A stretch of 64,000 nt of DNA from Devosia sp. GTDB lineage: Bacteria; Pseudomonadota; Alphaproteobacteria; Rhizobiales; Devosiaceae. The stretch covers positions 558,001 through 622,000 of the forward strand of contig NZ_JAGIAW010000001.1 in the NCBI RefSeq assembly GCF_017744655.1, written 5' to 3'. The notes below the pieces were generated by a model. The model was given only the letters and a program-made list of their open reading frames with translations, made no database searches and was not told the origin of the DNA. This document shows, in pieces, positions 9,180-17,091 of the stretch; the stretch's first letter is position 1; the number at the start of each line of letters is the position of its first letter. Position numbers and translations under genes: made by a program.

Positions 9180-10064
9180 ATGAAGCTCGATTATCTGCTG
9201 CTCGATGTGTTCACGCGCGAGCGCCTGCAAGGCAACCAGCTCGCCGTGGTGCTCAAGGCCGATGGCCTTCTCGACAACGAGATGCAAGCCATTGCTCGTG
9301 AGTTCAACCTCAGCGAGACGGTGTTTCTGACCAAGCCGCAGAGCGAGCGCAATACTGCCGGCGTGCGCATTTTTACCCCGCATCAGGAACTGCCCTTTGC
9401 CGGCCATCCGACCGTTGGGGCGGCCGTCGTGCTCGGGCTGCAGAATGATCGCAGCGCCGTGCGCATGGAAGAAAAGATCGGTCTTGTGACCGCGCTTTTC
9501 GAAAGGGCCGACAAGCGTTCGGGCGAGGCGCGCTTTGCGCTGCCGCGCTTGCCGACCAAGGTTGCCGACCTGACCGACAAGCTGGGTATCGCCCAGGCGC
9601 TCGGCATCGAGGTCGAGGAGATTGGCTGCGATGTGTTCTCGCCCGCGGTCTATACGGCCGGGGTGACGTTTCACCTGATTCCGGTTCGCGATGCCGGTGT
9701 TTTGAAGCGCGCGAAGCCGAACATGGCGATGTTCGCAGACATCTTCTTCCACGATCACAACTCGGCCTATGTGTTCACACTGACGCCGGAAGAGTCGGAG
9801 AACGATATTGCCGCGCGCATGTTCGGCATGGGTGTGGGCGAAGATCCCGGCACGGGCTCGGCCGCTGCGGCGCTGATCGGGCTGCTTTCGGACAAGGCTG
9901 ATTTTGGCACCGGGCAAGCCGATTACTCGCTGCGCCAGGGCAAGGAAATGGGGCGGCTGTGCCGAATCTCTCTGCAATTGCGCCGGGAGAACGAGGTGCT
10001 GACGCATGGGGCTATTGGCGGGCATGCCGTGATCGTCGGCGAAGGCGTGCTCGACCTGGGGTAG
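9180..10064 (+). CDS. PhzF family isomerase/epimerase-like protein
   Basis: 294 residues with the diaminopimelate-epimerase-like double-barrel fold of PhzF. Markers: LLDVFTRERLQGNQLAVV at the N-terminus, EFNLSETVFL with the catalytic Glu, FAGHPTVGAA, and GDPGTGSAAAAL in the second half (here EDPGTGSAAAAL). PhzF itself isomerises dihydro-hydroxyanthranilate in phenazine synthesis, but no other phenazine genes are present, so this is one of the widespread PhzF-like proteins of unknown substrate. It follows the UPF0303-like gene by 3 bp and is probably cotranscribed. Confidence 0.9.
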   Translation: MKLDYLLLDVFTRERLQGNQLAVVLKADGLLDNEMQAIAREFNLSETVFLTKPQSERNTAGVRIFTPHQELPFAGHPTVGAAVVLGLQNDRSAVRMEEKIGLVTALFERADKRSGEARFALPRLPTKVADLTDKLGIAQALGIEVEEIGCDVFSPAVYTAGVTFHLIPVRDAGVLKRAKPNMAMFADIFFHDHNSAYVFTLTPEESENDIAARMFGMGVGEDPGTGSAAAALIGLLSDKADFGTGQADYSLRQGKEMGRLCRISLQLRRENEVLTHGAIGGHAVIVGEGVLDLG

Positions 10065-10088
10065 CTGCCCGTCGCCGCTATCACTTCG

Positions 10089-10119
10089 TTGACCAATGCA
10101 CCGTGGATCTCGATAAAAT
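10089..10119 (+). promoter_or_regulatory. Sigma70-type promoter candidate for the leuA transcript
   Basis: TTGACC at 10089-10094 and GATAAAAT at 10112-10119 with a 17-bp spacer. It would give a leader RNA of roughly 300 nt carrying the leucine-rich small ORF before leuA. Confidence 0.55.
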
Positions 10120-10196
10120 CATATCAATCCCGCGTTGTAGACTTGCATGACAGTGCGAATTCGATCATGCTGCTGTCAAATTAGAGAGTTTTCTCC

Positions 10197-10322
10197 ATGC
10201 AGCGCCGCCGCGCCAAAGCCATTGCAATCGCACAGACTCAGGAGCGCAATCGCGCCTTGATGATTGCTGCTGGCTTGCTGCTGCTTCCGGCCGCGCTTCT
10301 TCTCCTTCTTATCAGCCCCTGA
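10197..10322 (+). CDS. Leucine-rich 41-residue leader peptide upstream of leuA
   Basis: ATG 10197, TGA 10320-10322; preceded by a weak GAGAG. Basic N-terminus (MQRRR), then a hydrophobic C-terminal third with 9 leucines in 11 of the last 20 positions (LLLLPAALLLLLISP). Codons used are TTG, CTG, CTG, CTT and later CTT, CTT, CTC, CTT, CTT. Placed between a good promoter and leuA, with its stop codon inside a strong hairpin, it fits a leucine-sensing attenuation or translational-coupling leader peptide, as known for leu and ilv operons in proteobacteria. It could alternatively be a small single-span membrane protein. Confidence 0.6.
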   Translation: MQRRRAKAIAIAQTQERNRALMIAAGLLLLPAALLLLLISP

Positions 10323-10360
10323 TCACCGGCAGCTCGAATTAGCGAGCGGGTCGTCAGGGG
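10316..10360 (+). promoter_or_regulatory. Hairpin enclosing the leader-peptide stop codon
   Basis: Outer stem CCCCTGA (10316-10322, contains the stop TGA) with TCAGGGG (10354-10360), inner stem GCTCG (10332-10336) with CGAGC (10343-10347), plus ACC/GGT between. No T tract follows, so it is not a plain terminator. A ribosome stalled on leucine codons or terminating at TGA would occlude the 5' arm. Confidence 0.6.
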
Positions 10361-10438
10361 ATATCGCCATAAACCGAACATCGAAACATGTCCGGTCCAG
10401 CGAGCCATTGCCTCGGGGCCGATAGGAAAGTGCCTGAA

Positions 10439-12001
10439 ATGACCTCTACTGCTTCCAACAGCAACAAAGAACGCGTCTTCATCTTCGACACCACGCTGCG
10501 CGATGGCGAGCAATCGCCCGGCGCGACCATGACGCTGGAAGAAAAGCTGCAGGTTGCCGACGCGCTCGACGAAATGGGCGTCGATATCATCGAAGCCGGT
10601 TTCCCGATTGCTTCCAATGGTGACTTCGAGGCCGTCGTTGCCGTCGCCAAGCAGGTGAAGAACGCGACTGTCGCCGGTCTGGCTCGCGCCATCACCGCCG
10701 ATATCGACCGGGCAGGCGAGGCCGTGCGCCACGCCAAGAAGGGCCGCATCCATACCTTCGTTTCGACCTCGCCGATCCATCTGGCTCACCAGATGAAGAA
10801 GACCGAGGACGAGGTAATCGAGATCATCGCCCGGACCGTGGCGCAGGCGCGCAATCTGGTGGACGATGTCGAATGGTCGGCCATGGACGCGACCCGCACG
10901 CCGCTCGAATTTTTGAAGCGCTGCGTCGATACCGCCATCAAGGCCGGTGCGACGACGATCAACCTGCCCGATACGGTCGGTTATGCGGTGCCGGAAGAGC
11001 ATTTCCAGATGTTCAAGACCATCATCGAAAGCGTACCGAATGCCGACAAGGCGATCTTCTCGGTGCACTGCCACGATGACCTGGGCATGGCTGTCGCCAA
11101 TTCGCTGGCCGGTGTGGCTGGCGGCGCGCGGCAGATCGAATGCACGATAAATGGCCTGGGTGAACGCGCGGGCAATGCGGCGCTGGAAGAAGTGGTGATG
11201 GCGTTGCGCACCCGCGGCGACGCGATGCCGTTCTTCACCGAAATCGAGACGACCCAGCTCTCGCGCGCCAGCCGTATCGTGTCGGCGGCCTCAAATTTCC
11301 CGGTGCAGTACAACAAGGCCATCGTGGGCAAGAATGCCTTCGCGCATGAAAGCGGCATCCATCAGGACGGCATGCTGAAGAATGCCGAGACCTATGAAAT
11401 CATGACCCCGGCCAGCGTCGGCATCAAGGAAACGACCTTGGTGATGGGCAAGCATTCGGGCCGCGCCGCCTTCAAGGACAAGCTCAAGGAACTGGGCTAC
11501 GAGCTGGGCGATAACGCTTTCCAGGAAGCGTTCCAGCGCTTCAAGGACCTGGCTGACCGCAAGAAGCATGTCTACGACGCCGACATTATCGCGCTGGTGG
11601 ACGACGAAGTCGGCTCGGTTGGCGACCGTATCAAGCTGGTGGACATGGAAGTCGTTTCGAAGACCGGTGGCGTGCACAAGTGTAACCTGGTGGTGACCAT
11701 TGATGGCGTCGAGACCAATGTTTCCTATGAGGGGACGGGCTCGGTCGATGCGATCTTCAATGCCATCAAGGAAGCCTCGGGGCAGGATCCGCATCTGGTG
11801 CTCTATGCCGTTGACGGCGTGACGGGCGGCACCGATGCGCAGGCTTCGGCCCATGTGCGTCTCGAAATGAATGGCCGGATCGCCTCGGGCAATGCGGCGG
11901 AGCCCGATACGCTGGTGGCTTCGGCCCGCGCCTATCTCAACGCGCTCAACCGTGTGATGATCGAACGTGGCGCCTCGGCGCAGGGCGCACTGGCCGGCTA
12001 A
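10439..12001 (+). CDS. leuA: 2-isopropylmalate synthase
   Basis: 520 residues; condenses 2-oxoisovalerate with acetyl-CoA in the first committed leucine step. Seen: DTTLRDGEQSPGATM with the catalytic/metal residues at the N-terminus of the TIM barrel, VHCHDDLGMAVANSLAG (second signature with metal histidines), GLGERAGNAALEEV, and a C-terminal LeuA dimer/leucine-feedback domain (about 390-520). ATG at 10439 is preceded by TAGGAAAG; an in-frame ATG at 10388 is less well supported and would add 17 unusual residues. Leader region suggests leucine-dependent control. Confidence 0.95.
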   Translation: MTSTASNSNKERVFIFDTTLRDGEQSPGATMTLEEKLQVADALDEMGVDIIEAGFPIASNGDFEAVVAVAKQVKNATVAGLARAITADIDRAGEAVRHAKKGRIHTFVSTSPIHLAHQMKKTEDEVIEIIARTVAQARNLVDDVEWSAMDATRTPLEFLKRCVDTAIKAGATTINLPDTVGYAVPEEHFQMFKTIIESVPNADKAIFSVHCHDDLGMAVANSLAGVAGGARQIECTINGLGERAGNAALEEVVMALRTRGDAMPFFTEIETTQLSRASRIVSAASNFPVQYNKAIVGKNAFAHESGIHQDGMLKNAETYEIMTPASVGIKETTLVMGKHSGRAAFKDKLKELGYELGDNAFQEAFQRFKDLADRKKHVYDADIIALVDDEVGSVGDRIKLVDMEVVSKTGGVHKCNLVVTIDGVETNVSYEGTGSVDAIFNAIKEASGQDPHLVLYAVDGVTGGTDAQASAHVRLEMNGRIASGNAAEPDTLVASARAYLNALNRVMIERGASAQGALAG

Positions 12002-12074
12002 ACTCGCCGTCCTGATTGCAAGCTCGATACCGTCCGGTGCTTCCGGGCGGCACGGCTGAGAGGAAGGGCGTGCG

Positions 12075-12524
12075 ATGGGCTATGAGCTAGTTAGAGTTGT
12101 CGATCCGGCGGATTGGGCTGATTTTCACGCCATTCGCCGGGTCGAGCTGTTCGAAGCGCGGGGACGCTTCGGAATCTACAACGACAACCACCCGCACGAC
12201 TACGCCAACTTTGCTCATCCGTTTCTGCTGAAATGGAACGGGCAGGCGCTGGGTACGGTGCGGCTTGATTTGTTCGGAGGCGGTCGGGCTGCGGTCCGGC
12301 TTGTGGCGATCACGGCTTCGGAGCAAAAGCGCGGGCACGGGCGCGTCATGGAAGCGCTGGTGACCGAGGAGGCGCGGGCGCTTGGTGTTCACACCCTGCT
12401 CGTCAACGCCGTCGAAACCGCGTTGGGTTTTTACGAAAAGACGGGTTGGGAACCGTTCGACTGGGACCCCAATGAGCTCGTGGACAGTCCACTGCCTTGC
12501 ATCCAGATGAGGAAGCTGCTCTAG
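12075..12524 (+). CDS. GNAT-family N-acetyltransferase
   Basis: 149 residues. The GNAT acetyl-CoA pyrophosphate loop is seen as EQKRGHGRVMEALVTEEAR (QxxGxG-type), followed by the C-terminal FYEKTGW typical of the fold. Preceded by AGAGGAAGGG. The acceptor substrate is unknown. It lies between leuA and a membrane phosphatase gene in the same direction. Confidence 0.8.
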   Translation: MGYELVRVVDPADWADFHAIRRVELFEARGRFGIYNDNHPHDYANFAHPFLLKWNGQALGTVRLDLFGGGRAAVRLVAITASEQKRGHGRVMEALVTEEARALGVHTLLVNAVETALGFYEKTGWEPFDWDPNELVDSPLPCIQMRKLL

Positions 12525-12552
12525 CCTGTTCCAACCAGCGCGAGAGAGCGGG

Positions 12553-13500
12553 ATGTGGAGCAAAGCGGAATATCGAGGCGCGGTCCTTGCCCTTGGTGGC
12601 GTGCTCGCCGTCATTCTCGTCATCACATCGGTTACGCCGGGCCTGCCCGGTGAACTTTTGCTGCAGACCCTGCGGTTTCATCTCGTGGCGCTGGGGCTGG
12701 TGCTGGCCTTTTTCATGGTGCTGTTCGGAGCCAAGTGGCGGGCGCTGCTCTTCATGGGTGTGCTCGCGATCGCCTTTGCCCACGGTGCCTACTATGTCTG
12801 GGAATTTCAGGCGCGGCGGGATGAGCCGGTCGGCGCGCTACGGGCCGAGATGACCTTTCTCAACTACAATGTGTTGAGCGGCAACCGCACCGCCAGCCAG
12901 GCGGCCGATTTCATCGTTGCGGCGGCGCCGGATGTGGCGCTGATCATGGAAACGCCGGGCGTCGTCGAATATATCCCGCAGATCGAAGCAGCCTTGCCCT
13001 ATCGGTTGGGATGCGATCGGGTGGCGACCTGCGATATCTCGCTGTTTTCGCGCCATCCTATCACGAACGGTAAGGTACTGGAGATTCCGCCCTTCCGGCG
13101 TTCGCGACTGGTGGTGGCGCCGATGACGATCGCGGGTGTGGGCCTGACCGTGGTCGGTATTCACCTCTCAAAACCCTATTTCGACGAGGCTTCGCTGCAG
13201 GAGCTGGGCTATCTGCGCTACACGCTGGCGCAGATCGAGGGACCGGTGGTGCTGTCGGGCGATTTCAACGCGGCCCTGTGGACCGCGCCGCTCGCCTGGC
13301 TGGGGCGGGCGCAAAACCTTGTGCCAGGGCCGACTTATCCGGCGACCTGGCCGGTGGAACTGGGGCCGGTGGGCGTGCCCATCGACAATATCTTTACGCG
13401 CGGCGACGCCCGTATTCTCGATGTGTCAGCGGGTGCCGACAGCCATGGGTCCAACCATCGCTATCTCCTGGCGCGGATCGGGTTTTACGCCGCTCCCTGA
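12553..13500 (+). CDS. Membrane-anchored endonuclease/exonuclease/phosphatase family protein
   Basis: 315 residues. Residues 1-90 contain about three membrane segments (e.g. AVLALGGVLAVILVITSV, LVALGLVLAFFMVLFGA), followed by a DNase I-like EEP domain facing outward: LNYNVLSG, IMETPG with the metal Glu, GIHLSKP, LSGDFNA, and a C-terminal SNHRYLLA in place of the common SDH. Enzymes with this layout act on phosphodiesters in the periplasm or as phospholipases; the substrate is not assignable. The 3' end overlaps the convergent aminotransferase gene by 16 bp. Confidence 0.82.
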   Translation: MWSKAEYRGAVLALGGVLAVILVITSVTPGLPGELLLQTLRFHLVALGLVLAFFMVLFGAKWRALLFMGVLAIAFAHGAYYVWEFQARRDEPVGALRAEMTFLNYNVLSGNRTASQAADFIVAAAPDVALIMETPGVVEYIPQIEAALPYRLGCDRVATCDISLFSRHPITNGKVLEIPPFRRSRLVVAPMTIAGVGLTVVGIHLSKPYFDEASLQELGYLRYTLAQIEGPVVLSGDFNAALWTAPLAWLGRAQNLVPGPTYPATWPVELGPVGVPIDNIFTRGDARILDVSAGADSHGSNHRYLLARIGFYAAP

Positions 13501-14597
13501 GCGGCTTTGATGGCCTTGGGCAGGGATTCGGCGAGGAGGGCCATGTCGGCCTCCGGGCCGACGCTGATGCGGATATGCCTGTCGAGCCCCGGCGTGCCGG
13601 GCTTGCGGATGAAGACGCCGAGCAAAGCGAGTTGTTCGAGAATTTTCGTGGCATAGGCGCCGTCGCGGCCGCAATCGACCGCGACGAAATTGGTGGCCGA
13701 GGATAGGGCAGTGAGGCCATTGTCCCGCGCTATGCCGGCAATACGCTCCCGGGCGGCGGCGATATTGGCCTTTGCCTCGCGCAGATAGTCCTGATCGGCC
13801 AGCGCGGCCATGGCCGCGGCCTGGGCGAGGCGATTGACCCCAAAATGGTTGCGCACGCGGTTGAAGGCGCCGATGATCTTTTTCGGGCCGATGGCATAGC
13901 CGACGCGGATGCCGGCGAGACCATAGGCTTTGGAGAAACTCCTCAGGCGCAGGAGATTGCCCTTGCCGGTATCGATGGGCGGCAGAGCGTCGTCGGGCGC
14001 CAATTCGCCATAGGCCTCGTCGAGCATGATGAGGGTTTCGTCGGGTATGGCGGCGATGAATTTTTCGATATCGGCGGCAGGCCAATAGGAGCCCATGGGA
14101 TTGTCGGGGTTGGCGACATAGACGATGCGCGGCTTCAGGCGCTGGGCGGCTTCGGCGAGGGCGGCGAGGTCCTCGTGGGCGCCCTGATAGGGGACGAATT
14201 CCAGACGGCCGCCATGGCCGATGACGTGATAGTTAAGCGTCGGATAGGCGCCGAGCGAGGTCAGCAGTACATCGCCGGGCTCCATGAAGAGGCGCACGAT
14301 GAGGCCCATGAGGCCATCGACCCCTTCGCCGATGGTGACTTCATCCGGAGCGATGCCATGGAAGCTGGCGAGCGCCACGCGGAGCTCGTAATTTTCGGGG
14401 TCCGGATATTTCCAGATGCCCTCGGCGGCCTCGCGAATGGCGGCCAGAACTTTGGGGCTGGGGCCGAAGCCGGATTCGTTGGCGCCGATTCGGGCCCGAA
14501 TTTTGACGCCGGTCTTGCGCTCGATGGCCTCCGGGCCGACGAAGGGGACGGTTTCCGGCAGTTTTTCGGCGATTTCCGTGAGTTCAGGCAGAGGCAA
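13485..14597 (-). CDS. HisC-like PLP-dependent aminotransferase
   Basis: 370 residues, fold type I aminotransferase close to histidinol-phosphate aminotransferase. Seen: GANESGFGPSP (substrate loop), YPDPENYELR, NPDNPMGSYW (PLP pyridine region), LDEAYGEL, and the PLP lysine in SFSKAYGLAGIRVGYA. No histidine pathway gene is adjacent, and many alphaproteobacteria carry several HisC paralogues acting on aromatic or other amino acids, so I do not give a symbol. Its 3' end overlaps the convergent phosphatase gene. Confidence 0.85.
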   Translation of the reverse strand: MPLPELTEIAEKLPETVPFVGPEAIERKTGVKIRARIGANESGFGPSPKVLAAIREAAEGIWKYPDPENYELRVALASFHGIAPDEVTIGEGVDGLMGLIVRLFMEPGDVLLTSLGAYPTLNYHVIGHGGRLEFVPYQGAHEDLAALAEAAQRLKPRIVYVANPDNPMGSYWPAADIEKFIAAIPDETLIMLDEAYGELAPDDALPPIDTGKGNLLRLRSFSKAYGLAGIRVGYAIGPKKIIGAFNRVRNHFGVNRLAQAAAMAALADQDYLREAKANIAAARERIAGIARDNGLTALSSATNFVAVDCGRDGAYATKILEQLALLGVFIRKPGTPGLDRHIRISVGPEADMALLAESLPKAIKAAQGAA

Positions 14598-14866
14598 TTG
14601 ACGGCTCCGGCAAGAGGTATGGTTCCGTTTTAGCGTATCTCGGCGGTCAAGCCACGATAAGATCGGAGGTGCGCGGAAGAGTTCTCAACAGCCAGATTAA
14701 GTGTTCAAAACCGGCAGAGGCCCTTGGGCCGGGGCTCTCGGGGCGGCGTTCGCGGTCCGTGGCATTTGAACTAAATCGCAAGCACATCGGCAAGTAGCCG
14801 ACAACTATGCGCGTTCACCCTTGTTCATGCGCCGATTCCCACTAAGCCGTATAGAAAGGAGCAAAA
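14598..14866. other. Intergenic region between divergent genes
   Basis: 269 bp between the HisC-like gene and the small 65-residue ORF. I see no convincing gene, repeat or RNA; presumably both promoters lie here. Confidence 0.5.
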
Positions 14867-15064
14867 GTGAACCCGACCTATTTGCTTGCTCGTGACCATT
14901 TGCAGCGCGCTGCGGTTATCCTGCAAGGCGCCGATCAGCAATCTCGTCAATTGCGTCACATCATCGAGCGGACGATCGGCCTGATGGACGATTTCCGGCC
15001 CGAAGAGCCGGAGCCGCGCGACAATGTCTTCGAGCTGAATGCCTACAGGCATTTGCGCTCGTAA
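14867..15064 (+). CDS. Small hypothetical protein, 65 residues
   Basis: GTG start at 14867 preceded by a strong AAAGGAG. The protein is hydrophilic and helical in outline (LLARDHLQRAAVILQGADQQ, then HIIERTIGLMDDF) with an acidic proline-containing tail. No family recognised. The good ribosome binding site and normal codon use support expression. It sits alone upstream of two tRNA genes. Confidence 0.6.
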   Translation: MNPTYLLARDHLQRAAVILQGADQQSRQLRHIIERTIGLMDDFRPEEPEPRDNVFELNAYRHLRS

Positions 15065-15247
15065 AAGCCCATTCTCTCGGCCGATGCTCCGGGAGGGATC
15101 ACGATCTGTTGCGGCGGCCACGGCGCCGCAAGAGGGGCGATCCGCAAGGATCCCAGAAGCTTATCCACATTTTGTGACGAAACGGGCTAGACAGTCGAAA
15201 AGTCAGTTGGTAGAGAGGCGCCACTTTGGTGCCGGTCTTCCTAAGAC

Positions 15248-15323
<76 letters not shown>

Positions 15324-15349
15324 AAGTCTTCCTTGTTTACAAGGACTAC

Positions 15350-15381
15350 GAGAGGCGACCTTCGGGTCGCCTCTGTCGTTT
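15350..15381 (+). terminator. Hairpin terminator after tRNA-Lys copy 1
   Basis: Stem AGAGGCGACC (15351-15360) with GGTCGCCTCT (15365-15374), TTCG loop, followed by GTCGTTT. The T tract is short. Confidence 0.75.
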
Positions 15382-15480
15382 CCGCCTCTCAGACGAGCCG
15401 AGGATAGTCGGCGAAACCGACTAGACATCCGAAAACTCACTTGCTAGAGAGGCGCCACTTTGGTGCCGGTCCTTAGAGAC

Positions 15481-15556
<76 letters not shown>

Positions 15557-15580
15557 AAGTCCAACAAATACAAAGCCTTA

Positions 15581-15620
15581 AAACAGGGCGCCGCTCATCC
15601 AGCGGCGCCTGTTTTGCTTT
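15581..15620 (+). terminator. Terminator after tRNA-Lys copy 2
   Basis: AAACAGG-GCGCCGCT / AGCGGCGC-CTGTTTT with a CATCC loop and one bulged G, then TTTTGCTTTT. Confidence 0.85.
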
Positions 15621-15644
15621 TGAGCTCCGGCTCGCCAAGGTAAT

Positions 15645-15674
15645 AAAAAAGCCCCGCGGGAGCGGGGCTTTTTT
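15645..15674. terminator. Bidirectional terminator
   Basis: AAAAAAGCCCCGC, loop GGGA, GCGGGGCTTTTTT. Symmetric A and T tracts allow it to stop the tRNA transcripts (plus) and the small Cys-rich gene (minus). Confidence 0.92.
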
Positions 15675-15688
15675 GGGGTTCGCCAAGC

Positions 15689-15871
15689 TTACTGGCGGCC
15701 GGCGGTGTGCTGACCGCACCAGTCGTCATTCTTTACGGTCGGCCACACCGCAGCCGGCTTTTCGGAAGCAGAGGAGGGGACCGGCGGATGGGCGCGGCAC
15801 ACACCGGCATTGGCGGCGGCCTTGTCTTCGAAGAACACGCAGGAGGTGCAGGTGGTGGCGGAAGTGGTCAT
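15689..15871 (-). CDS. Small Cys-rich protein, 60 residues
   Basis: ATG at 15871 with GGAG upstream (17 upstream codons in frame are not needed). Four cysteines in the order CTSC near the N-terminus, GVCRAHPP in the middle and DDWCGQH near the end, with WPTV before the last. This C-x2-C ... C-R ... W-P-x-V ... D-W-C-G pattern recurs in small alphaproteobacterial and phage proteins of unknown function and suggests binding of a metal or iron-sulfur cluster. Transcribed away from a region with Irr-box-like repeats; ends at a bidirectional terminator. Confidence 0.75.
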   Translation of the reverse strand: MTTSATTCTSCVFFEDKAAANAGVCRAHPPVPSSASEKPAAVWPTVKNDDWCGQHTAGRQ

Positions 15872-15904
15872 TGGTCGCTCCGTAAACTCGACTTTTAAAA
15901 TCAT

Positions 15905-15987
15905 GAAATCTAGTGATTTCAATCTGTTAGCGAGAATAGATTAGAATGAATCCAGACTGCAAGCGCTTTTCTTAGATTCATTCTAAA
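15905..15987. promoter_or_regulatory. Inverted repeats with Irr-box-like sequences
   Basis: TGAAATC-TAGT-GATTTCA (15904-15921) is a perfect dyad. Further on, TTAGAATGAATC (15941-15952) and GATTCATTCTAA (15975-15986) are perfect inverted copies. Within the second lies CTTAGATTCATTCTAAA (15971-15987), which matches the iron control element TTTAGAA-N3-TTCTAAA bound by Irr at 12 of 14 defined positions; the first copy matches less well (10 of 14). Regulation by Irr is an inference. Confidence 0.45.
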
Positions 15988-16098
15988 GTTTGGTGCGCGC
16001 TGGGTTGGGGCAAAAAATCGACAGAGACGTGGAACGATCCGGTGGGAGGCGAGTTGTGTAAATGTCGATACGAGATGGAAACATATCAACGTCGACAC

Positions 16099-16133
16099 AA
16101 AGGCCCCGGCAGCACACGCTACCGGGGCTTTTT
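16099..16133 (+). terminator. Intrinsic terminator inside the terC upstream region
   Basis: AAAGGCCCCGG...CCGGGGCTTTTT with an inner AGC-ACAC-GCT. No gene ends on this strand upstream of it, so it must close either a small RNA starting around 15.99-16.02 kb or act as an attenuator in the terC leader. Upstream RNA can also fold TTGTGT...TCGA with TCGACACAA (16051-16100). Confidence 0.8.
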
Positions 16134-16272
16134 GCTGCGCTTTGCCGGGCTGCGGATCAAATGTCGACCCCGCACACAACTATCCCAATTGTTTACGGAA
16201 CAGGCGCTTTCTTCCTTCCATCAGGCGTCGTATAGCCGCAGAAGATTTTTCTGATTGGAAGGCGCCTCCTTC

Positions 16273-16974
16273 ATGTTCGGCATCGATCCGAGTTTCTTCA
16301 GCTCGCTGCTTCAGGTCATTCTCATCGATCTGGTGCTGGCGGGAGACAATGCTGTCGTCATCGGCCTTGCCGCTGCGGGGCTGGCGTCAGACATGCGCCG
16401 CAAGGCCATCTTGATCGGCATCGGGGCAGCGACAGTGCTGCGTATTTTCTTTGCCTTGATCACCACGCAACTGTTGTCGTTGGGCGGCGGGCTTCTGATC
16501 GCCGGTGGCGTTCTGCTGCTCTATGTCTGCTGGAAAATGTATCGCGAGCTCGCGGTTAGCCACGAGGAAGAGGGCGAGGCAACCGAAGCGCTGTCCGGCC
16601 ATGACCTTAACGCCGATGGTGCCGTTGCCGGCAAGGCGCCGCGCAAGACGCTGCGCCAGGCTGTTACCCAGATCATAATTGCCGACGTTTCCATGTCGCT
16701 CGACAACGTGCTGGCCGTGGCCGGCGCGGCCCAGCATCATTTTGAAGCGTTGATCTTTGGCCTGGCCTTGTCGGTCGTCATGATGGGCGTTGCGGCGACC
16801 TTTATTGCCCGCCTGCTCCACCGCTTCCGCTGGATCGCCTGGATTGGCCTGCTCATCATCCTCTTCGTCGCCATCCGCATGGTGCTCGAGGGTGCCGGGG
16901 CGTTCTTCACCATTCCGGAAATCCCGTTCCTTTACACGCCGCACGCGCCGGCTGCCGCCGCCGCAACGCACTAA
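16273..16974 (+). CDS. TerC family integral membrane protein
   Basis: 233 residues with about seven membrane segments. TerC hallmarks: DLVLAGDNAVVIGLAAA near the N-terminus and the second repeat half ADVSMSLDNVLAVAGAA near residue 145, each carrying the conserved Asp-Asn in a membrane helix. A charged cytoplasmic loop (HEEEGEATEAL) separates the halves. TerC proteins are linked to metal (manganese) export or metal loading of exported enzymes. ATG at 16273 follows GGAAGG. A terminator and Irr-like repeats upstream hint at metal-dependent control. Confidence 0.88.
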   Translation: MFGIDPSFFSSLLQVILIDLVLAGDNAVVIGLAAAGLASDMRRKAILIGIGAATVLRIFFALITTQLLSLGGGLLIAGGVLLLYVCWKMYRELAVSHEEEGEATEALSGHDLNADGAVAGKAPRKTLRQAVTQIIIADVSMSLDNVLAVAGAAQHHFEALIFGLALSVVMMGVAATFIARLLHRFRWIAWIGLLIILFVAIRMVLEGAGAFFTIPEIPFLYTPHAPAAAAATH

Positions 16975-17060
16975 CGCTTGAGCATTCGCTAACCAAGTGC
17001 CGCGATTGCAGGCATTTGGTGCAGCGAAATAGGAATTTGCTCACCTCGAGCCACTAGCCT

Positions 17061-17090
17061 CCCCGCAGACGACCAATCTGCGGGGATTTT
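17061..17090 (+). promoter_or_regulatory. Terminator-like hairpin covering the FemAB-like gene's ribosome binding site
   Basis: CCCCGCAGA (17061-17069) pairs with TCTGCGGGG (17077-17085), followed by ATTTT and then ATG at 17092. The only Shine-Dalgarno-like sequence, GGGGA, is the 3' arm of the stem. It may terminate terC transcripts and also mask translation of read-through RNA. Confidence 0.6.
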
Positions 17091-17091
17091 C

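Noticed and set aside
8670..10025. 451-codon open frame antisense to the heme-degrading-like and PhzF genes
   Set aside because: Shadow of two recognised plus-strand proteins; no domain features.
16042..16254. 70-codon frame upstream of terC
   Set aside because: It passes straight through the intrinsic terminator at 16099-16133; the RNA explanation is better.
15988..16272. yybP-ykoY manganese riboswitch before terC
   Set aside because: The conserved GGGGAGUA-type core could not be found, though a terminator is present. A covariance-model search would settle it.
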